Part shown: in pieces, positions 8,765-18,204 of the stretch
How positions within the stretch are numbered: position 1 is the first letter of the stretch
How the letters are laid out: the number at the start of each line of letters is the position of its first letter
Origin: an uncultured Clostridium sp.
GTDB lineage: Bacteria; Bacillota; Clostridia; TANB77; CAG-508
Length of the DNA stretch: 25,541 bases
Direction of reading: 5' to 3'
Assembly: GCA_945937855.1 (NCBI GenBank)
Contig: CAMEUC010000003.1
Coordinates: 1-25,541, forward strand
Made by a program: the position numbers and the translations under genes
Notes under the pieces: model-generated
What the model was told of the DNA's origin: nothing
Seen by the model: only the letters and a program-made list of their open reading frames with translations
Databases searched by the model: none

Positions 8765-11700
8765 TTATTTTAAAAATTCTATAATTTCATCTATTACATT
8801 ATAAGTATTTTTTAATGTGAATGTAATGTATGGATTTATGCCTGTTGAAAATTTAATTCTATTATTGTATTTGGCTATTAAGTCTGCTATATCTAATGTA
8901 AAGCTTTCTGGATTAAAGTAAAATACTACTTTTTCTTGTTTTTGAGTTATTTTTGTTATTCCTATTTCTTTACATTTTTCTTTTATTCTTGCAATTCCTA
9001 ATAGGCTAAACATTTCTTTAGGCATTTTTCCAAATCTATCTAAAATATCTTCTGTAACATTTTTAATATCTTCTTCGTTTCTACATAAAGCAATGTTTTG
9101 ATATACTTCTATTTTTTGTGTATTGTTATTTATATATGAATCTGGTATATAACTAGATACATTTAAATCTATTGTTATGTCTTGCTCTTCTTCTACTTTT
9201 ATGCCTTTAGATTCTTTTATTACTTCATCTAATAACTTGCAATAAGTATCATATCCTACTTGGTCCATATGACCATGTTGCATTTCTCCAAGCAGACTTC
9301 CTGCTCCTCTTATTTCCAAATCTCTCATTGCAATTTTAAAACCTGAACCTAGCTCAGTAAATTCTTTTATTGCTTTTAATCTTTTGTCTGCTGCCTCATT
9401 TATTATTTTGTCTCTTTTGTACGTTATATATGCATATGCTTGTTTATTTGACCTTCCAACTCTTCCTCTAATTTGGTAAAGCTGTGCTAAACCAAGTTTA
9501 TCTGCATTTTCAACTATAATTGTATTGGTATTTGGAATATCTATTCCAGATTCTAAAATTGTTGTACAAACTAATACATTTGTATTTCCTGCAATAAAAT
9601 CCATCATTATTTCTTCTATTTCTTTACCTGTCATTTTACCATGTGCATATGTAACTTTTGCTTCTGGAACTAAGCTTTCAATTTCTTTAGCTTTTCTTTC
9701 TATTCCTTCAACATTATTAAATAAATAAAATACTTGCCCATTTCTTTCTAATTCTTTTGTTATTGCTTCTTTTATTACCTCACTATCGTATTCTAATACG
9801 TAAGTTTGAACAGGTTTTCTATTTTGTGGTGGTTCATATAGGCACGACATATCTCTAATTCCTACAATGGACATATGTAAGGTTCTAGGAATCGGCGTTG
9901 CTGTCATTGTAAGAACATCAACATTTGTTTTTAAACTTTTTATTTTTTCTTTATCTTTTACTCCAAACCTATGCTCTTCATCTATAATTAAAAGCCCTAA
10001 AGATTTAAACTCAGCATCTTTACTAAGTATTCTGTGTGTTCCTATTACTATATCTATTTCTCCGAGTTTTAATTTTTTTATTATTTCTTCCTGTTTCTTT
10101 TTGCTTACAAATCTATTTAAAACCTCCACTCTAATTGGATAATCCTTCATTCTTTCTTTAAAGGCTTCATATTGTTGATTTGCAAGTATTGTTGTTGGGA
10201 CTAAATATGCTACCTGTTTTTGATCCATACATGATTTAAATGCAGCTCTAATTGCTACCTCTGTTTTTCCATATCCAACATCTCCGGCAAAGAAGTCTAT
10301 CCATTGGTTTTTCAGATTCCATATCCTTTTTTACTTCTTCTATGCTTCTTAATTGGTCCTCTGTTTCTGTATATTCGAAACTATCCTCAAATTCTTGTTG
10401 CCATGCAGTATCTTTAGAAAACATAAAGCCTTTTGCGTGTTCTCTTTTTGCATATAATTCAATTAATTCTTTTGCAACTTCTCGTAAATTTTGTTTTACT
10501 TTTGCCTTAGTTTGCGCCCACTCTTTACTTCCGCAATCTGTTTATTTTAGGTTTTGTATCTCCTGTTCCAATATATTTTCTAATATTATCTAAACTATTT
10601 GTTGGTATATACAAAACGTCATCATCTTTATATTTTAATTTTATATAATCTTTTATTACATCTCCTGTTTTTATTGTACTAACTCCAACAAATTCACCTA
10701 TTCCATTGGTTTTATGCACAATATAATCCCCAGGTTTTAATTCTGAAAATATAACTGTTTCTCCTTGTTTAAACTCTGATGCTACTCTTTTTCTTTTTTG
10801 TGGAGTATTAAAAATTTCTGATATTGAAATTACAAGTAAATTAAAGTCATAACATTCAAAACCAGTAGATAATTCTCCTTCAGATATTATTATTTTATTT
10901 TCTATACTATTTAAGTATTTTTTTATAATTGGTACTTTTTCTTCTAATAAAGTTTGTACTTTTCCAACATTCTCTTTATTTCCACAAAGTATTATTATGG
11001 ATTTATTCCCTGCTGCTTCTTGTACTTCCTTAAACAATAAATCCATTGAACTACGAAAAAAGTTGACCTCCCTATAGCTAAAGCTATATCCGTTTCTTTT
11101 TGCATGCATACTTTGTTTATCTACAAATCCTATATCTTGTTTTTCTAAATATATAGTTTGCTTTGTTCTTATTTTGTCCAAAAATTCTAAATAATTACTT
11201 AAATTTTTCAAAGCTTCTGGAACTCTTTTCTTCTTTTCAATTATTGATTTTATTAAGTTTTCCGTGTCTTTTAATACATTTTCACATCTTGCTTTTATTT
11301 TGCTTATTTCATCTAAAAAGACAATATAATCTGAATTTAGATAATCTAAAATACTCTCCTGTTTTTCATAAAAACTATCAAAGTATTTATCTATTTTACT
11401 TAGGTAATTGCCTTCTCTAATTTGTTCTATATCATCTTCAGACTTGTCCTTTTCTTCAATTTTTTCTATAATTTCTTCTATATCTTTTTCTAGTGCAAAT
11501 TCATAAGCTGGGTATATTGTTATTTCATCTATTTTATCATTAGACCTTTGAGACATTGTATCAAAATATCTAATAGAATCAATCTCGTCGCCCCAAAGTT
11601 CAATTCTAACACCTCTTTTTTCAGAAATTGCTATATCTACAATTCCCCCTCTAATGCTAAAACCAGATTTTGTATCTGCCATTTCTGTTCTTTCATACCC

Positions 11701-12174
11701 TAAGGCTATTAATTTTGATTTTATTTCGTCTAAATTTACAATTTCACCAACTTTAAAGTGTAATATGTTTTTATATAATGTTTCTTTACTAGCTATTTTT
11801 TGCATTACTGCTTCTATAGTTGTTACAACTATTTTAGCTTCATTTTTATATATGTTGTTTAATGTACTTATTCTAGTATATAAATTATCTTTACTTTCTG
11901 CTAAGTAGTCATATGCAACTATCTCCCTTTTAGGGAAATAATTAATCTCCTGTGTAAAGAACTGTAAGTCTTTTATTATTTTCTTTGCTTGCAATTCATT
12001 ATACGTAATTATACATATTGGTTTCTCACTATAAAAAAAGCTCGAATACGCAAAATGGACCTTACCAGAATCGGTAAGACCAGATAACATTATTGGTGTA
12101 ACTCCATTTTTAACATCTTCTATATATGAATTGAATTTCTTATAATTTGGTAATATTTTTACAATATCCTTCAT
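8765..12174 (-). CDS. mfd: Transcription-repair coupling factor Mfd, read through two +1 shift sites
   Basis: Removes RNA polymerase stalled at DNA damage and recruits UvrA. Two frame changes, 250 bases apart, join into a 1135-residue protein, the normal family length. The N-terminal UvrB-like part covers about residues 1-300. The polymerase-binding domain lies at about 470-545 (GETVIFSELKPGDYIVHKTN). Helicase motif I (CGDVGYGKTE, 629-638) falls exactly on the second shift, and the DEEH box is at about 731-734 (IIDEEHRFG). The TRG-type motif region (TNTIIVENADKLGLAQLYQIRGRVGRS) and the C-terminal D7 domain follow. Split as found, one piece lacks the helicase core and the other lacks polymerase binding and motif I. 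ATG 12174 follows AAAGGGTG. Confidence 0.92.
10283..10286 (-). other. +1 shift site CGG-A, mfd codon 630
   Basis: Minus strand reads CTT CTT TGC CGG AGA TGT. Skipping one C gives TGC GGA GAT GTT GGA TAT GGA AAA, that is C-G-D-V-G-Y-G-K, helicase motif I of Mfd. The restored Gly is essentially invariant in Mfd and RecG, so the shifted reading is well supported. Confidence 0.9.
10530..10533 (-). other. +1 shift site CGG-A, mfd codon 548
   Basis: Minus strand reads AAC AGA TTG CGG AAG TAA, so the zero frame stops two codons after the site. Skipping the C gives AGA TTG GGA AGT AAA GAG TGG, that is R-L-G-S-K-E-W, matching the family segment KLGG(T/S)xW after the polymerase-binding domain. Confidence 0.9.
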
Positions 12175-12203
12175 TTATGCACCCTTTTTATTTTATTCTA
12201 ACT

Positions 12204-12231
12204 TTTATATTATACTACAAAAATCATGCAA
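12204..12231 (-). promoter_or_regulatory. Possible mfd promoter
   Basis: Minus strand carries TTGCAT (12226-12231), 16 bases, then TATAAA (12204-12209), about 30 bases before the mfd ATG. The match is moderate. Confidence 0.45.
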
Positions 12232-12335
12232 TTTAAAGGGTTTTTAGCAATTTTTTATCAGGCACACACCTTACTCTTCACACTCCAAAATATTATTTAT
12301 CTTTTTCATATACGTAGACAAACATAGTATGACTA

Positions 12336-12524
12336 TTATTTCCCTAGAAGAGGAAGATAGCGCCAAGCAGAACCGACCATACCACTATCAAATGCCAAAT
12401 AATTTTTACCTTCAATAACCTCATCTGTAAGTTTTACTGGAACATCATCCAGGCAAAGAATATAAACATCCAAAGGTACTGAATTTCCACCAATAGGCGT
12501 CCCATCCGAGATACCAAATTGCTA
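12336..12524 (-). other. In-frame extension downstream of the prepilin TAG
   Basis: From the TAG (12522-12524) the same frame runs on to TAA at 12336-12338, with QFGISDGTPIGGN, a stretch VKLTDEVIEGKNYLAFDSG, and SAWRYLPLLGK. A CAG-to-TAG mutation or a sequencing error would explain it. Genuine read-through is possible but unsupported, because TAG is used as an ordinary stop elsewhere here (rng). With the extension the protein would have 213 residues. This also accounts for half of the otherwise empty stretch 12175-12521. In the remainder (12232-12335) I see nothing coding. Confidence 0.6.
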
Positions 12525-12977
12525 CATATTAGTATAGTTATTATCATAGTTACTATAAAAAGTCAAATTACAAGTAGTAACAAAATCTTCCCATGTAGTT
12601 CCTCTTTGGGTTGTAAATTCCTCTCCATCTATAGTAAAGCTAATCATTTCGCCTACTAATGTGTCCCCATTATTTATATATTCATCTATTGAGTTATATT
12701 TTTGTCCATCTATTGCTACTTGACCGCTTGCTAGTTCTTGTTCTTTATCTATTTCATTTTGCGTGTCTCCTACTGCTTGTCCTGCATGTTCAAATAACCC
12801 TCCATTTATTGCCATTGTTATTGTTACTGCTACTAGGATTAGCATTACGATTATAGTTATTACTAGAGCAATTAAGGTGATACCTTTATTTGGGCAAGGA
12901 CGGAGTCTTGCCCCTACATAATTTAATCTTACATTTTCTTTGTTATTTTTTGTTTCCTGTTCTTTTGTTACTTTCAT
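12522..12977 (-). CDS. Prepilin-like protein with in-frame TAG
   Basis: A 151-residue protein to the TAG. It has a class III-like leader and hydrophobic helix: NKGITLIALVITIIVMLILV, where processing is expected before Ile, as in type IV pilin/pseudopilin-like proteins. The rest is an Asp/Glu/Asn-rich extracellular part with RGTTWEDF, a segment I associate with similar Clostridia proteins. The ATG at 12977 is chosen for AGGAGG seven bases upstream. The leader is unusually long: between MKVTKEQETKNNKENVR and NKGITL sits YVGARLRPCP, encoded by a TAGGGGC-type hairpin repeat. After the TAG the same frame stays open for 61 codons with pilin-like sequence (see 12336-12524), so the gene may be nonsense-mutated. 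Confidence 0.75.
   Translation of the reverse strand: MKVTKEQETKNNKENVRLNYVGARLRPCPNKGITLIALVITIIVMLILVAVTITMAINGGLFEHAGQAVGDTQNEIDKEQELASGQVAIDGQKYNSIDEYINNGDTLVGEMISFTIDGEEFTTQRGTTWEDFVTTCNLTFYSNYDNNYTNM
12892..12917 (-). repeat. TAGGGGC-type hairpin inside prepilin leader
   Basis: Minus strand reads GTAGGGGCAAGACTCCGTCC followed by TTGCCC, with arms GGGCAAG/CTTGCCC. It resembles the short GC-rich hairpins at 16805 and 19963. It encodes VGARLRPCP in frame within the prepilin leader, so it looks like a repeat that entered the coding sequence without breaking it. Confidence 0.6.
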
Positions 12978-13103
12978 AATCTTTCCTCCTAAAATTTTTA
13001 TATATTTTTTATTATAATTTATTACAAGCATTTTTATATTATATTTTTGATTGTTTTGTATGGACTTTTACATGTAATTGAAACACGTCACCATTGACAA
13101 TTA

Positions 13104-13949
13104 CTATTTTTCTATAATCTTTAAAATTTCTCCTATTTGTTTCATTGTTGTTTCATATCCTGATTTATAGCAATAATCTATTTTTTCTACATCTAATATT
13201 CCTGTTCCATCTGTTGGTACTGTTATTGTATAATCACTGCTATTTAAATCATCTTCAGATATTTTGTTTCCCATTATATCTGCTACTTTCATCATTATAT
13301 CTATTGCATTACTTGATATTTCTATTTTGTCACTGTCAAAATTTACTGCAATTACTTTATAGGCTCCCATATTTTTTACAGCTTTTACTGGCACATTATT
13401 TAAAACTCCTCCATCTAATAATAATCTATCTTTATATTTCATAGGTTCATAAATTACGGGAAAACTGCTACTTGCTCTTACAGCTTTCCCAACTTCTATA
13501 TCACCTATATAGTTTTCTTCATTACTTTGCACAGAGCTAAATAAACACTCCTCCGATTTAGATATATCGACACATGGAATTACTATTGGCATTCTTATTT
13601 CACTTACATATTTTATATTTTTTTCTAAAGCTTTTTTATTAAATATCTCTTCTATAAATTCGCCATTATTTATTCCTTGACAAGATATTTTATGATTAAT
13701 TATAAAATTTTTTATTTCTTTTCTAATTACATTACTATTTAATTTAACTATTGTCCTTGCATATTTTTTAAATAATTCATAAATTTCATCAGGAGTATAT
13801 CCAACTGCATATAATGCAGTAATCATACTTCCAGAACTAGTTCCGCCTAAAATATCTACTTTTATATTGCTTTCTTCTAGTGCTTTTAAAACTCCAGCAT
13901 GTGCTATACCTCTAATTCCACCACCAGACAAAGCTAAACCTAATTTCAT
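13104..13949 (-). CDS. Patatin-like phospholipase
   Basis: A 281-residue serine acyl hydrolase of the patatin/RssA branch. The oxyanion motif GGGIRG lies at residues 9-14, the nucleophile elbow GTSSG at 36-40 (Ser38), and the catalytic Asp in DGGVLNNVPV about residue 178. There is no signal peptide or membrane segment, so it is probably cytoplasmic or membrane-peripheral. The substrate is presumably a phospholipid or lysophospholipid and is not identifiable. ATG 13949 follows GGGAGGTAAGT. Family-D repeat DNA lies immediately upstream. Confidence 0.88.
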   Translation of the reverse strand: MKLGLALSGGGIRGIAHAGVLKALEESNIKVDILGGTSSGSMITALYAVGYTPDEIYELFKKYARTIVKLNSNVIRKEIKNFIINHKISCQGINNGEFIEEIFNKKALEKNIKYVSEIRMPIVIPCVDISKSEECLFSSVQSNEENYIGDIEVGKAVRASSSFPVIYEPMKYKDRLLLDGGVLNNVPVKAVKNMGAYKVIAVNFDSDKIEISSNAIDIMMKVADIMGNKISEDDLNSSDYTITVPTDGTGILDVEKIDYCYKSGYETTMKQIGEILKIIEK

Positions 13950-13965
13950 ACTTACCTCCCAGATT

Positions 13966-14093
13966 TATAAATTGTAATTTAGAGAAGTGCGAAGTGGGAT
14001 GTGGGAAGTATGAAAATTGGGAAATTCCTACGAAGCCTAACCCTAAAATCCCACCTCTCACTTCACACCTCACACCTCTAAATTACAATTTAT
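13966..14093. repeat. Family-D inverted-repeat element, copy 1
   Basis: Terminal inverted repeats ATAAATTGTAATTTAGAG and CTCTAAATTACAATTTAT enclose purine-rich short repeats of the type GAAGTGN on one side and their pyrimidine complement on the other. The element fills the patatin-ctpA gap. Confidence 0.8.
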
Positions 14094-14154
14094 TTTCCAT
14101 ATTAAAATAGACATATAATAATTATTCCCTAATTATTATATGTCTAAAATAAAA

Positions 14155-15375
14155 TTATTGTTTTTTTAAATATTCAATTGCAGTTTGTAATTGTTTATCC
14201 TCTTCTATACTTGTTATAATCTGTTTTTTTTCATTATCAACCTCTATATCTGGTGTGATTCCTACTCCATGTATCTTATTTCCTTTTGGTGTTTTAAATT
14301 CTTCTATTGTTATTTTTAATGCTCCTCCTATTTTTAGTGGTTGAACTTCTTGCATTACGCCTTTTCCAAAGGTTTTTGTTCCAATTATAGTTCCCACTTC
14401 ATTATCTTGCATTGCTGCTGTAAATATTTCTGTTGCACTTGCTGAATTTTCATTAACTAATACTACAATCTTTATTTTTTCGGTATTAATATTGCTAGAT
14501 TTTGTAGCTGTTTCATTTCCATCTTTATCATAAGATTTCAATATAGTATTTCCTAATGGTACAAAAATTTCTGATGTTGCAATTGCCTCTGTTACCAATC
14601 CTCCTCCATTATCTCTTAAATCTATAATCAAAGATTTTATATTCTGAGCTTTTAATTTTTCTAATTCTTCTTTAAATTTGCTACTACAACCTTCATCAAA
14701 TGAAATCATTTGAATATAACCTATATTATCTGCAACAACCTCAGAATCTATATATTTTAATTCTACTGTCTTTCTTTCAATATTTATAGAAAAAGTATCT
14801 TCTTCTCTTTCTATCTCTAAGTTTACTGTTGTTCCTTCTTCCCCTTTTACCATATTAGCAACTTCTGTTAATTCTAAACCTTTACATTCAGTTCCATTTA
14901 CTTTTTTTATTATATCACCTGTTTGCAACCCTGCTGCTTCTGCTGGTGATCCTTCTATTGGAAGTAAAACAACAATTTCTTCATCTGTATTTTGTGTCAT
15001 ATAAATTCCAATACCAACATAGTTTCCATTAACAGATACCATTAATTCTTCCAATTCATCTTCTGTTAAGTATTCAGTGTATTCATCACCAAGTCCAGCT
15101 ACATACCCCTTTAATGCTGTTTCTATCATTGCCTCTTCATCTAATTCACCCATATATTCATTTTCTAAATATTTTTTCAAAATTTCAATCTTTTTTTCTA
15201 AACTTTTAGTTGAATCAGATATTGTTATGTATTTAGTTAATGCATCAATGTTTCCACTATCTGTTTTCATATAGTAATTGTAAAATATAACTGATGTGAT
15301 TAGAAATGTTATTAATACAGTTACTATTATTATCATTGATATTTTGTAAATGTTATTTTTTTTGTCAAAATTCAT
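14155..15375 (-). CDS. ctpA: C-terminal processing protease CtpA/CtpB (S41 family)
   Basis: Membrane-anchored, outward-facing serine protease of 406 residues. An N-terminal membrane segment lies at about residues 12-34. The PDZ domain is at about 110-200 (GNYVGIGIYM...EGSPAEAAGLQTGDII). The S41 catalytic domain has the Ser-Lys dyad S313 (NENSASATEI) and K338 (TFGKG), 25 residues apart as in CtpB and Prc, and DLRDNGGG at 252-259. It lies downstream of ftsEX and the two M23 peptidase genes, in an order common in Firmicutes. This suggests a role in turning over or activating envelope hydrolases. ATG 15375 follows GGAGG. Confidence 0.92.
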   Translation of the reverse strand: MNFDKKNNIYKISMIIIVTVLITFLITSVIFYNYYMKTDSGNIDALTKYITISDSTKSLEKKIEILKKYLENEYMGELDEEAMIETALKGYVAGLGDEYTEYLTEDELEELMVSVNGNYVGIGIYMTQNTDEEIVVLLPIEGSPAEAAGLQTGDIIKKVNGTECKGLELTEVANMVKGEEGTTVNLEIEREEDTFSINIERKTVELKYIDSEVVADNIGYIQMISFDEGCSSKFKEELEKLKAQNIKSLIIDLRDNGGGLVTEAIATSEIFVPLGNTILKSYDKDGNETATKSSNINTEKIKIVVLVNENSASATEIFTAAMQDNEVGTIIGTKTFGKGVMQEVQPLKIGGALKITIEEFKTPKGNKIHGVGITPDIEVDNEKKQIITSIEEDKQLQTAIEYLKKQ

Positions 15376-15403
15376 TTATATGCCTCCAGTTTATTAAATA
15401 AAA

Positions 15404-15547
15404 TCCGCCGCATCTCGTCGGGTTTATATATTTTAAATCGCTCACTGCTTCCCACCGGCGCTGTAACAAGGCTTCGCCTTTAACAGCCCACGGCGGTCCC
15501 CACGGAACAGTTCGCTTCCTAAAATATATAAACGCCTGCGTGCGGCT
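15404..15547. repeat. Family-A palindromic repeat, diverged copy 5
   Basis: Lies between the downstream M23 gene and ctpA. It keeps the outer ends (CCGCCGCATCTCGTCGGG and CGCCTGCGTGCGGC) and AT arms, but has a different GC-richer centre (CTGTAACAAGGCTTCGCCTT...). The centre has therefore been exchanged or has evolved separately. Confidence 0.78.
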
Positions 15548-15605
15548 AATGTATATTTAAGATTGTATAATTATAATATATTATAAAGCCAATAATTTAT
15601 GCAAT

Positions 15606-16784
15606 TTAATAGCCTAAATATGGTAGTGGATTTACACATACTCCATTTTTTCTTACCTCAAAGTGTAGGTGTGGTCCTGTTGAGTTTCCTGTACTTCCAA
15701 CTGTTCCTATTACTTGTCCTTGAGAAACAGTTTGTCCCTCTACCACTTGTCTTGAACCAGCAAGCATATGTGCATAAAGTGTCATTGTTCCATCATGATG
15801 ATTTATTACTACATATTCTCCATAGCTTCTGTATGAACCGTCTGAATTTTTTAATGCTTTTGATGTTACAACTGTACCAGATTTTACTGCTACTACACTT
15901 TTCCCAACAACATTAATATTTACGTCAACACCAGTATGTCCTGGATAAGATGGATAATTTTTATTATTTATATTTGCAAGTGAAAGTCCTGCAACTGGGA
16001 AAATATAACCATATTCACTTGGACTTCCTGATATTATAGTTGAGCCACCTGACTGGGCTTCTTTTCTTGCTATTTCTGCAAGTTCATCTTGTATTTGTCT
16101 TTTATCTTCTTCAAATTGGTCTAGTTGAGCTTGTAAACTCTTTTGTTCATCATTTAATTCATTTACATACTGTTGTTTTACTGATTGTGAATCTTTTAAA
16201 GCATTTGCTGTGGCTTCTTTACTGTTTTTTAAACTTTCTATTTGTGCTTTACTATCTTCTAATGTTTTTTTGGCTGCTTCTATACTGTTTTTATTTTTTT
16301 CTATCTCATCTAATAAATTATTATCATATTCTGCTATTTCTGAAACTATATAATATTTAGAAATAAAATCAGTAATACTTGCTGAAGAAAGTAATACATC
16401 TAAATATGTGGTTTCTCCCATTTCATATAAAGCTACTAACCTTTTTTCTAATCTATCCTTTTGTTCTGCGTAATCTTCTTCTGCTTTTTGCAAATTTGCT
16501 TCTGCTTCTGATATTTGTTCTTCTAATCCAGATATTTGTGAATTCAATCCGTCTATTTCTGTTTGATATTCACTAATTTGTGCTGTTAAGTCTTGGATTT
16601 GTGCCATTACTCCTGTAAGGTTACTTTGCACTTCTCCTAATTCTTTTTCTGTTTGGTCTATTTTGTTCTGAATATCTGAACTTTCTTGTTCCAATTCTGA
16701 TTTATTTGCTGCAAATGAAATTAGCATATTACTTGATACCACTAATGCTACTATTAATATTAAACATAAAATTTTCTTTTTCAT
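15606..16784 (-). CDS. Secreted coiled-coil M23 peptidase, EnvC/PcsB-like (1)
   Basis: A 392-residue protein with an N-terminal signal segment (KKKILCLILIVALVVSS). A long coiled coil (about 27-245) rich in Glu, Gln and Leu follows, then a LytM/M23 domain (about 265-392) with the zinc and catalytic residues in HTGVDVN, YAHMLAG and HLHFEV. M23 enzymes cut peptidoglycan cross-bridges. Coiled-coil types are activated by FtsEX, whose genes lie just upstream. It is a close paralogue of the next gene; both share ALYEMGETTYLDVLL and TDFISxYY in the coil. The RBS is AACGGAGG, six bases before the ATG. Confidence 0.88.
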   Translation of the reverse strand: MKKKILCLILIVALVVSSNMLISFAANKSELEQESSDIQNKIDQTEKELGEVQSNLTGVMAQIQDLTAQISEYQTEIDGLNSQISGLEEQISEAEANLQKAEEDYAEQKDRLEKRLVALYEMGETTYLDVLLSSASITDFISKYYIVSEIAEYDNNLLDEIEKNKNSIEAAKKTLEDSKAQIESLKNSKEATANALKDSQSVKQQYVNELNDEQKSLQAQLDQFEEDKRQIQDELAEIARKEAQSGGSTIISGSPSEYGYIFPVAGLSLANINNKNYPSYPGHTGVDVNINVVGKSVVAVKSGTVVTSKALKNSDGSYRSYGEYVVINHHDGTMTLYAHMLAGSRQVVEGQTVSQGQVIGTVGSTGNSTGPHLHFEVRKNGVCVNPLPYLGY

Positions 16785-16804
16785 TTTTTCCTCCGTTATT
16801 TATA

Positions 16805-16830
16805 GGCAGACAGAGGCGCCTGCCCCTACC
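16805..16830. repeat. TAGGGGC-type short hairpin
   Basis: GGCAG-ACAGAGGCGC-CTGCCCCTACC lies in the 74-base gap between the two M23 genes. Same class as 12892 and 19963. Confidence 0.6.
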
Positions 16831-16858
16831 AACCTGCAATTATGATACATTCTTATTT

Positions 16859-18001
16859 TTAACTTGAACCTTTTAAATATGGTAATGGATCTACATATTT
16901 TCCATTAACACTAACTCCGAAATGTAAGTGTGGTCCTGTTGAAAGTCCTGTTGAACCAGCCTTCATTATAAGGTCTCCCTTGTTTACTACTGCTCCTACA
17001 GTTGTTAATATTTCTGATCCATGTGCATATATTGTTGATACTCCTCCTCCATGGTCTATTATCACTGCATTTCCATATGATGATAAATATGATGCTGTTG
17101 TAACCACTCCTGAATTTGCTGCAACAATCGGTGCTCCAAGAGGTGCTCCTATATCTATTCCATAATGTGTTCTATATACATGTAATATTGGATGAAATCT
17201 TGTTCCAAAAGGCGATGTTATTGTTGTGTACCCTGGGGCTGGCCATAAAAATTCTCCCCCAATATATTCTGTATTTCCATCCCCCTGTGTTAAAAATAAT
17301 ATTTGTGTATCTAAATTATTTAATTGAGCTTGATATTCATCTATTTGTTTTTGTATAGCTTGCTCTTCTTCTGTTAAAGAATTTGCATAACTATTTTTTA
17401 TAGTTCTAGAATTTTCTAAAGCAATTAGTGTTTTTTCTTGGCTTTCTTGTATTACTTTTAAATTTTCATTTTTTTGTGTTATTTGATTTTTTATTTCCTC
17501 AATTTTATTTTTCTGTCTTTTTATTGTTTCTAATAATTCATTATCATACTCTGCAATTTCAGATATTAAATAATAATTAGATATAAAATCTGTCATGCTT
17601 TTTGAATTTAATAAAACGTCTAAGTATGTAGTTTCTCCCATTTCGTATAGAGCTACTAATCTTTTTTCACACATTTCTTTTTGGCTATTATAATTTTTTT
17701 CTGCCTGTTCTAATTTTTCTTGTGTTTCATTTATTTCTTTTTCTAATTGTTCTATTTGAGCTGTAGTTTCTTGAAGCTTATTTTCTCCATCTACAATTTG
17801 TGCTTCTATTTTACTTATTGCTTCTAATGCATCTGTTAGTTCAATTTGTATATTTTCTAGGCTTTCATTTGCATTATTTAATTCTTGTTTTATTTGTTCT
17901 TTTTGTGCTTGTAAATCACTTACATTTTCTGCTTTAGTTATACTATAAAAACCAGAAATCATTATAATTGCTACTATTATAATTATAAACTTCTTTTTCA
18001 T
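16859..18001 (-). CDS. Secreted coiled-coil M23 peptidase, EnvC/PcsB-like (2)
   Basis: A 380-residue paralogue of the neighbouring M23 protein. It has an N-terminal signal segment (KKKFIIIIVAIIMISGF), a coiled coil to about residue 235, then an M23 domain with HYGIDIGAP, YAHGSE and HLHFGVS, so all metal and catalytic positions are present. Being first after ftsX, it is the better candidate for the FtsX-activated septal or side-wall hydrolase. ATG 18001 is preferred because AAAGGTGG lies about 8 bases upstream; two GTG codons (18013, 18010) lie in or next to that ribosome binding site. Confidence 0.88.
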   Translation of the reverse strand: MKKKFIIIIVAIIMISGFYSITKAENVSDLQAQKEQIKQELNNANESLENIQIELTDALEAISKIEAQIVDGENKLQETTAQIEQLEKEINETQEKLEQAEKNYNSQKEMCEKRLVALYEMGETTYLDVLLNSKSMTDFISNYYLISEIAEYDNELLETIKRQKNKIEEIKNQITQKNENLKVIQESQEKTLIALENSRTIKNSYANSLTEEEQAIQKQIDEYQAQLNNLDTQILFLTQGDGNTEYIGGEFLWPAPGYTTITSPFGTRFHPILHVYRTHYGIDIGAPLGAPIVAANSGVVTTASYLSSYGNAVIIDHGGGVSTIYAHGSEILTTVGAVVNKGDLIMKAGSTGLSTGPHLHFGVSVNGKYVDPLPYLKGSS

Positions 18002-18040
18002 AAGCTTCACCACCTTTTATTGCATAATCAATTTCATCGA

Positions 18041-18182
18041 AAGATATATAATATTTTAGAGTGAATGCTGTGGGGACCAACAAATTATAGGCTGTACGAA
18101 AAAACGAAATCTATTGAAGTTTTTTCGTTACTTCAGCCTATTATGCAGTTTGGGGTGAACGATAAAATATTATATATCTTGA
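18041..18182. repeat. AT-rich long inverted repeat (family B)
   Basis: Arms AAGATATATAATATTTTA (18041-18058) and TAAAATATTATATATCTT (to 18182) enclose a nested stem (ATAGGCTG..ACGAAAAAAC / GTTTTTTCGT..CAGCCTAT). Fills the ftsX-M23 gap. It has the size and shape of a small non-autonomous element. Confidence 0.75.
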
Positions 18183-18204
18183 GAATGTATGATTATTAAA
18201 TTCT

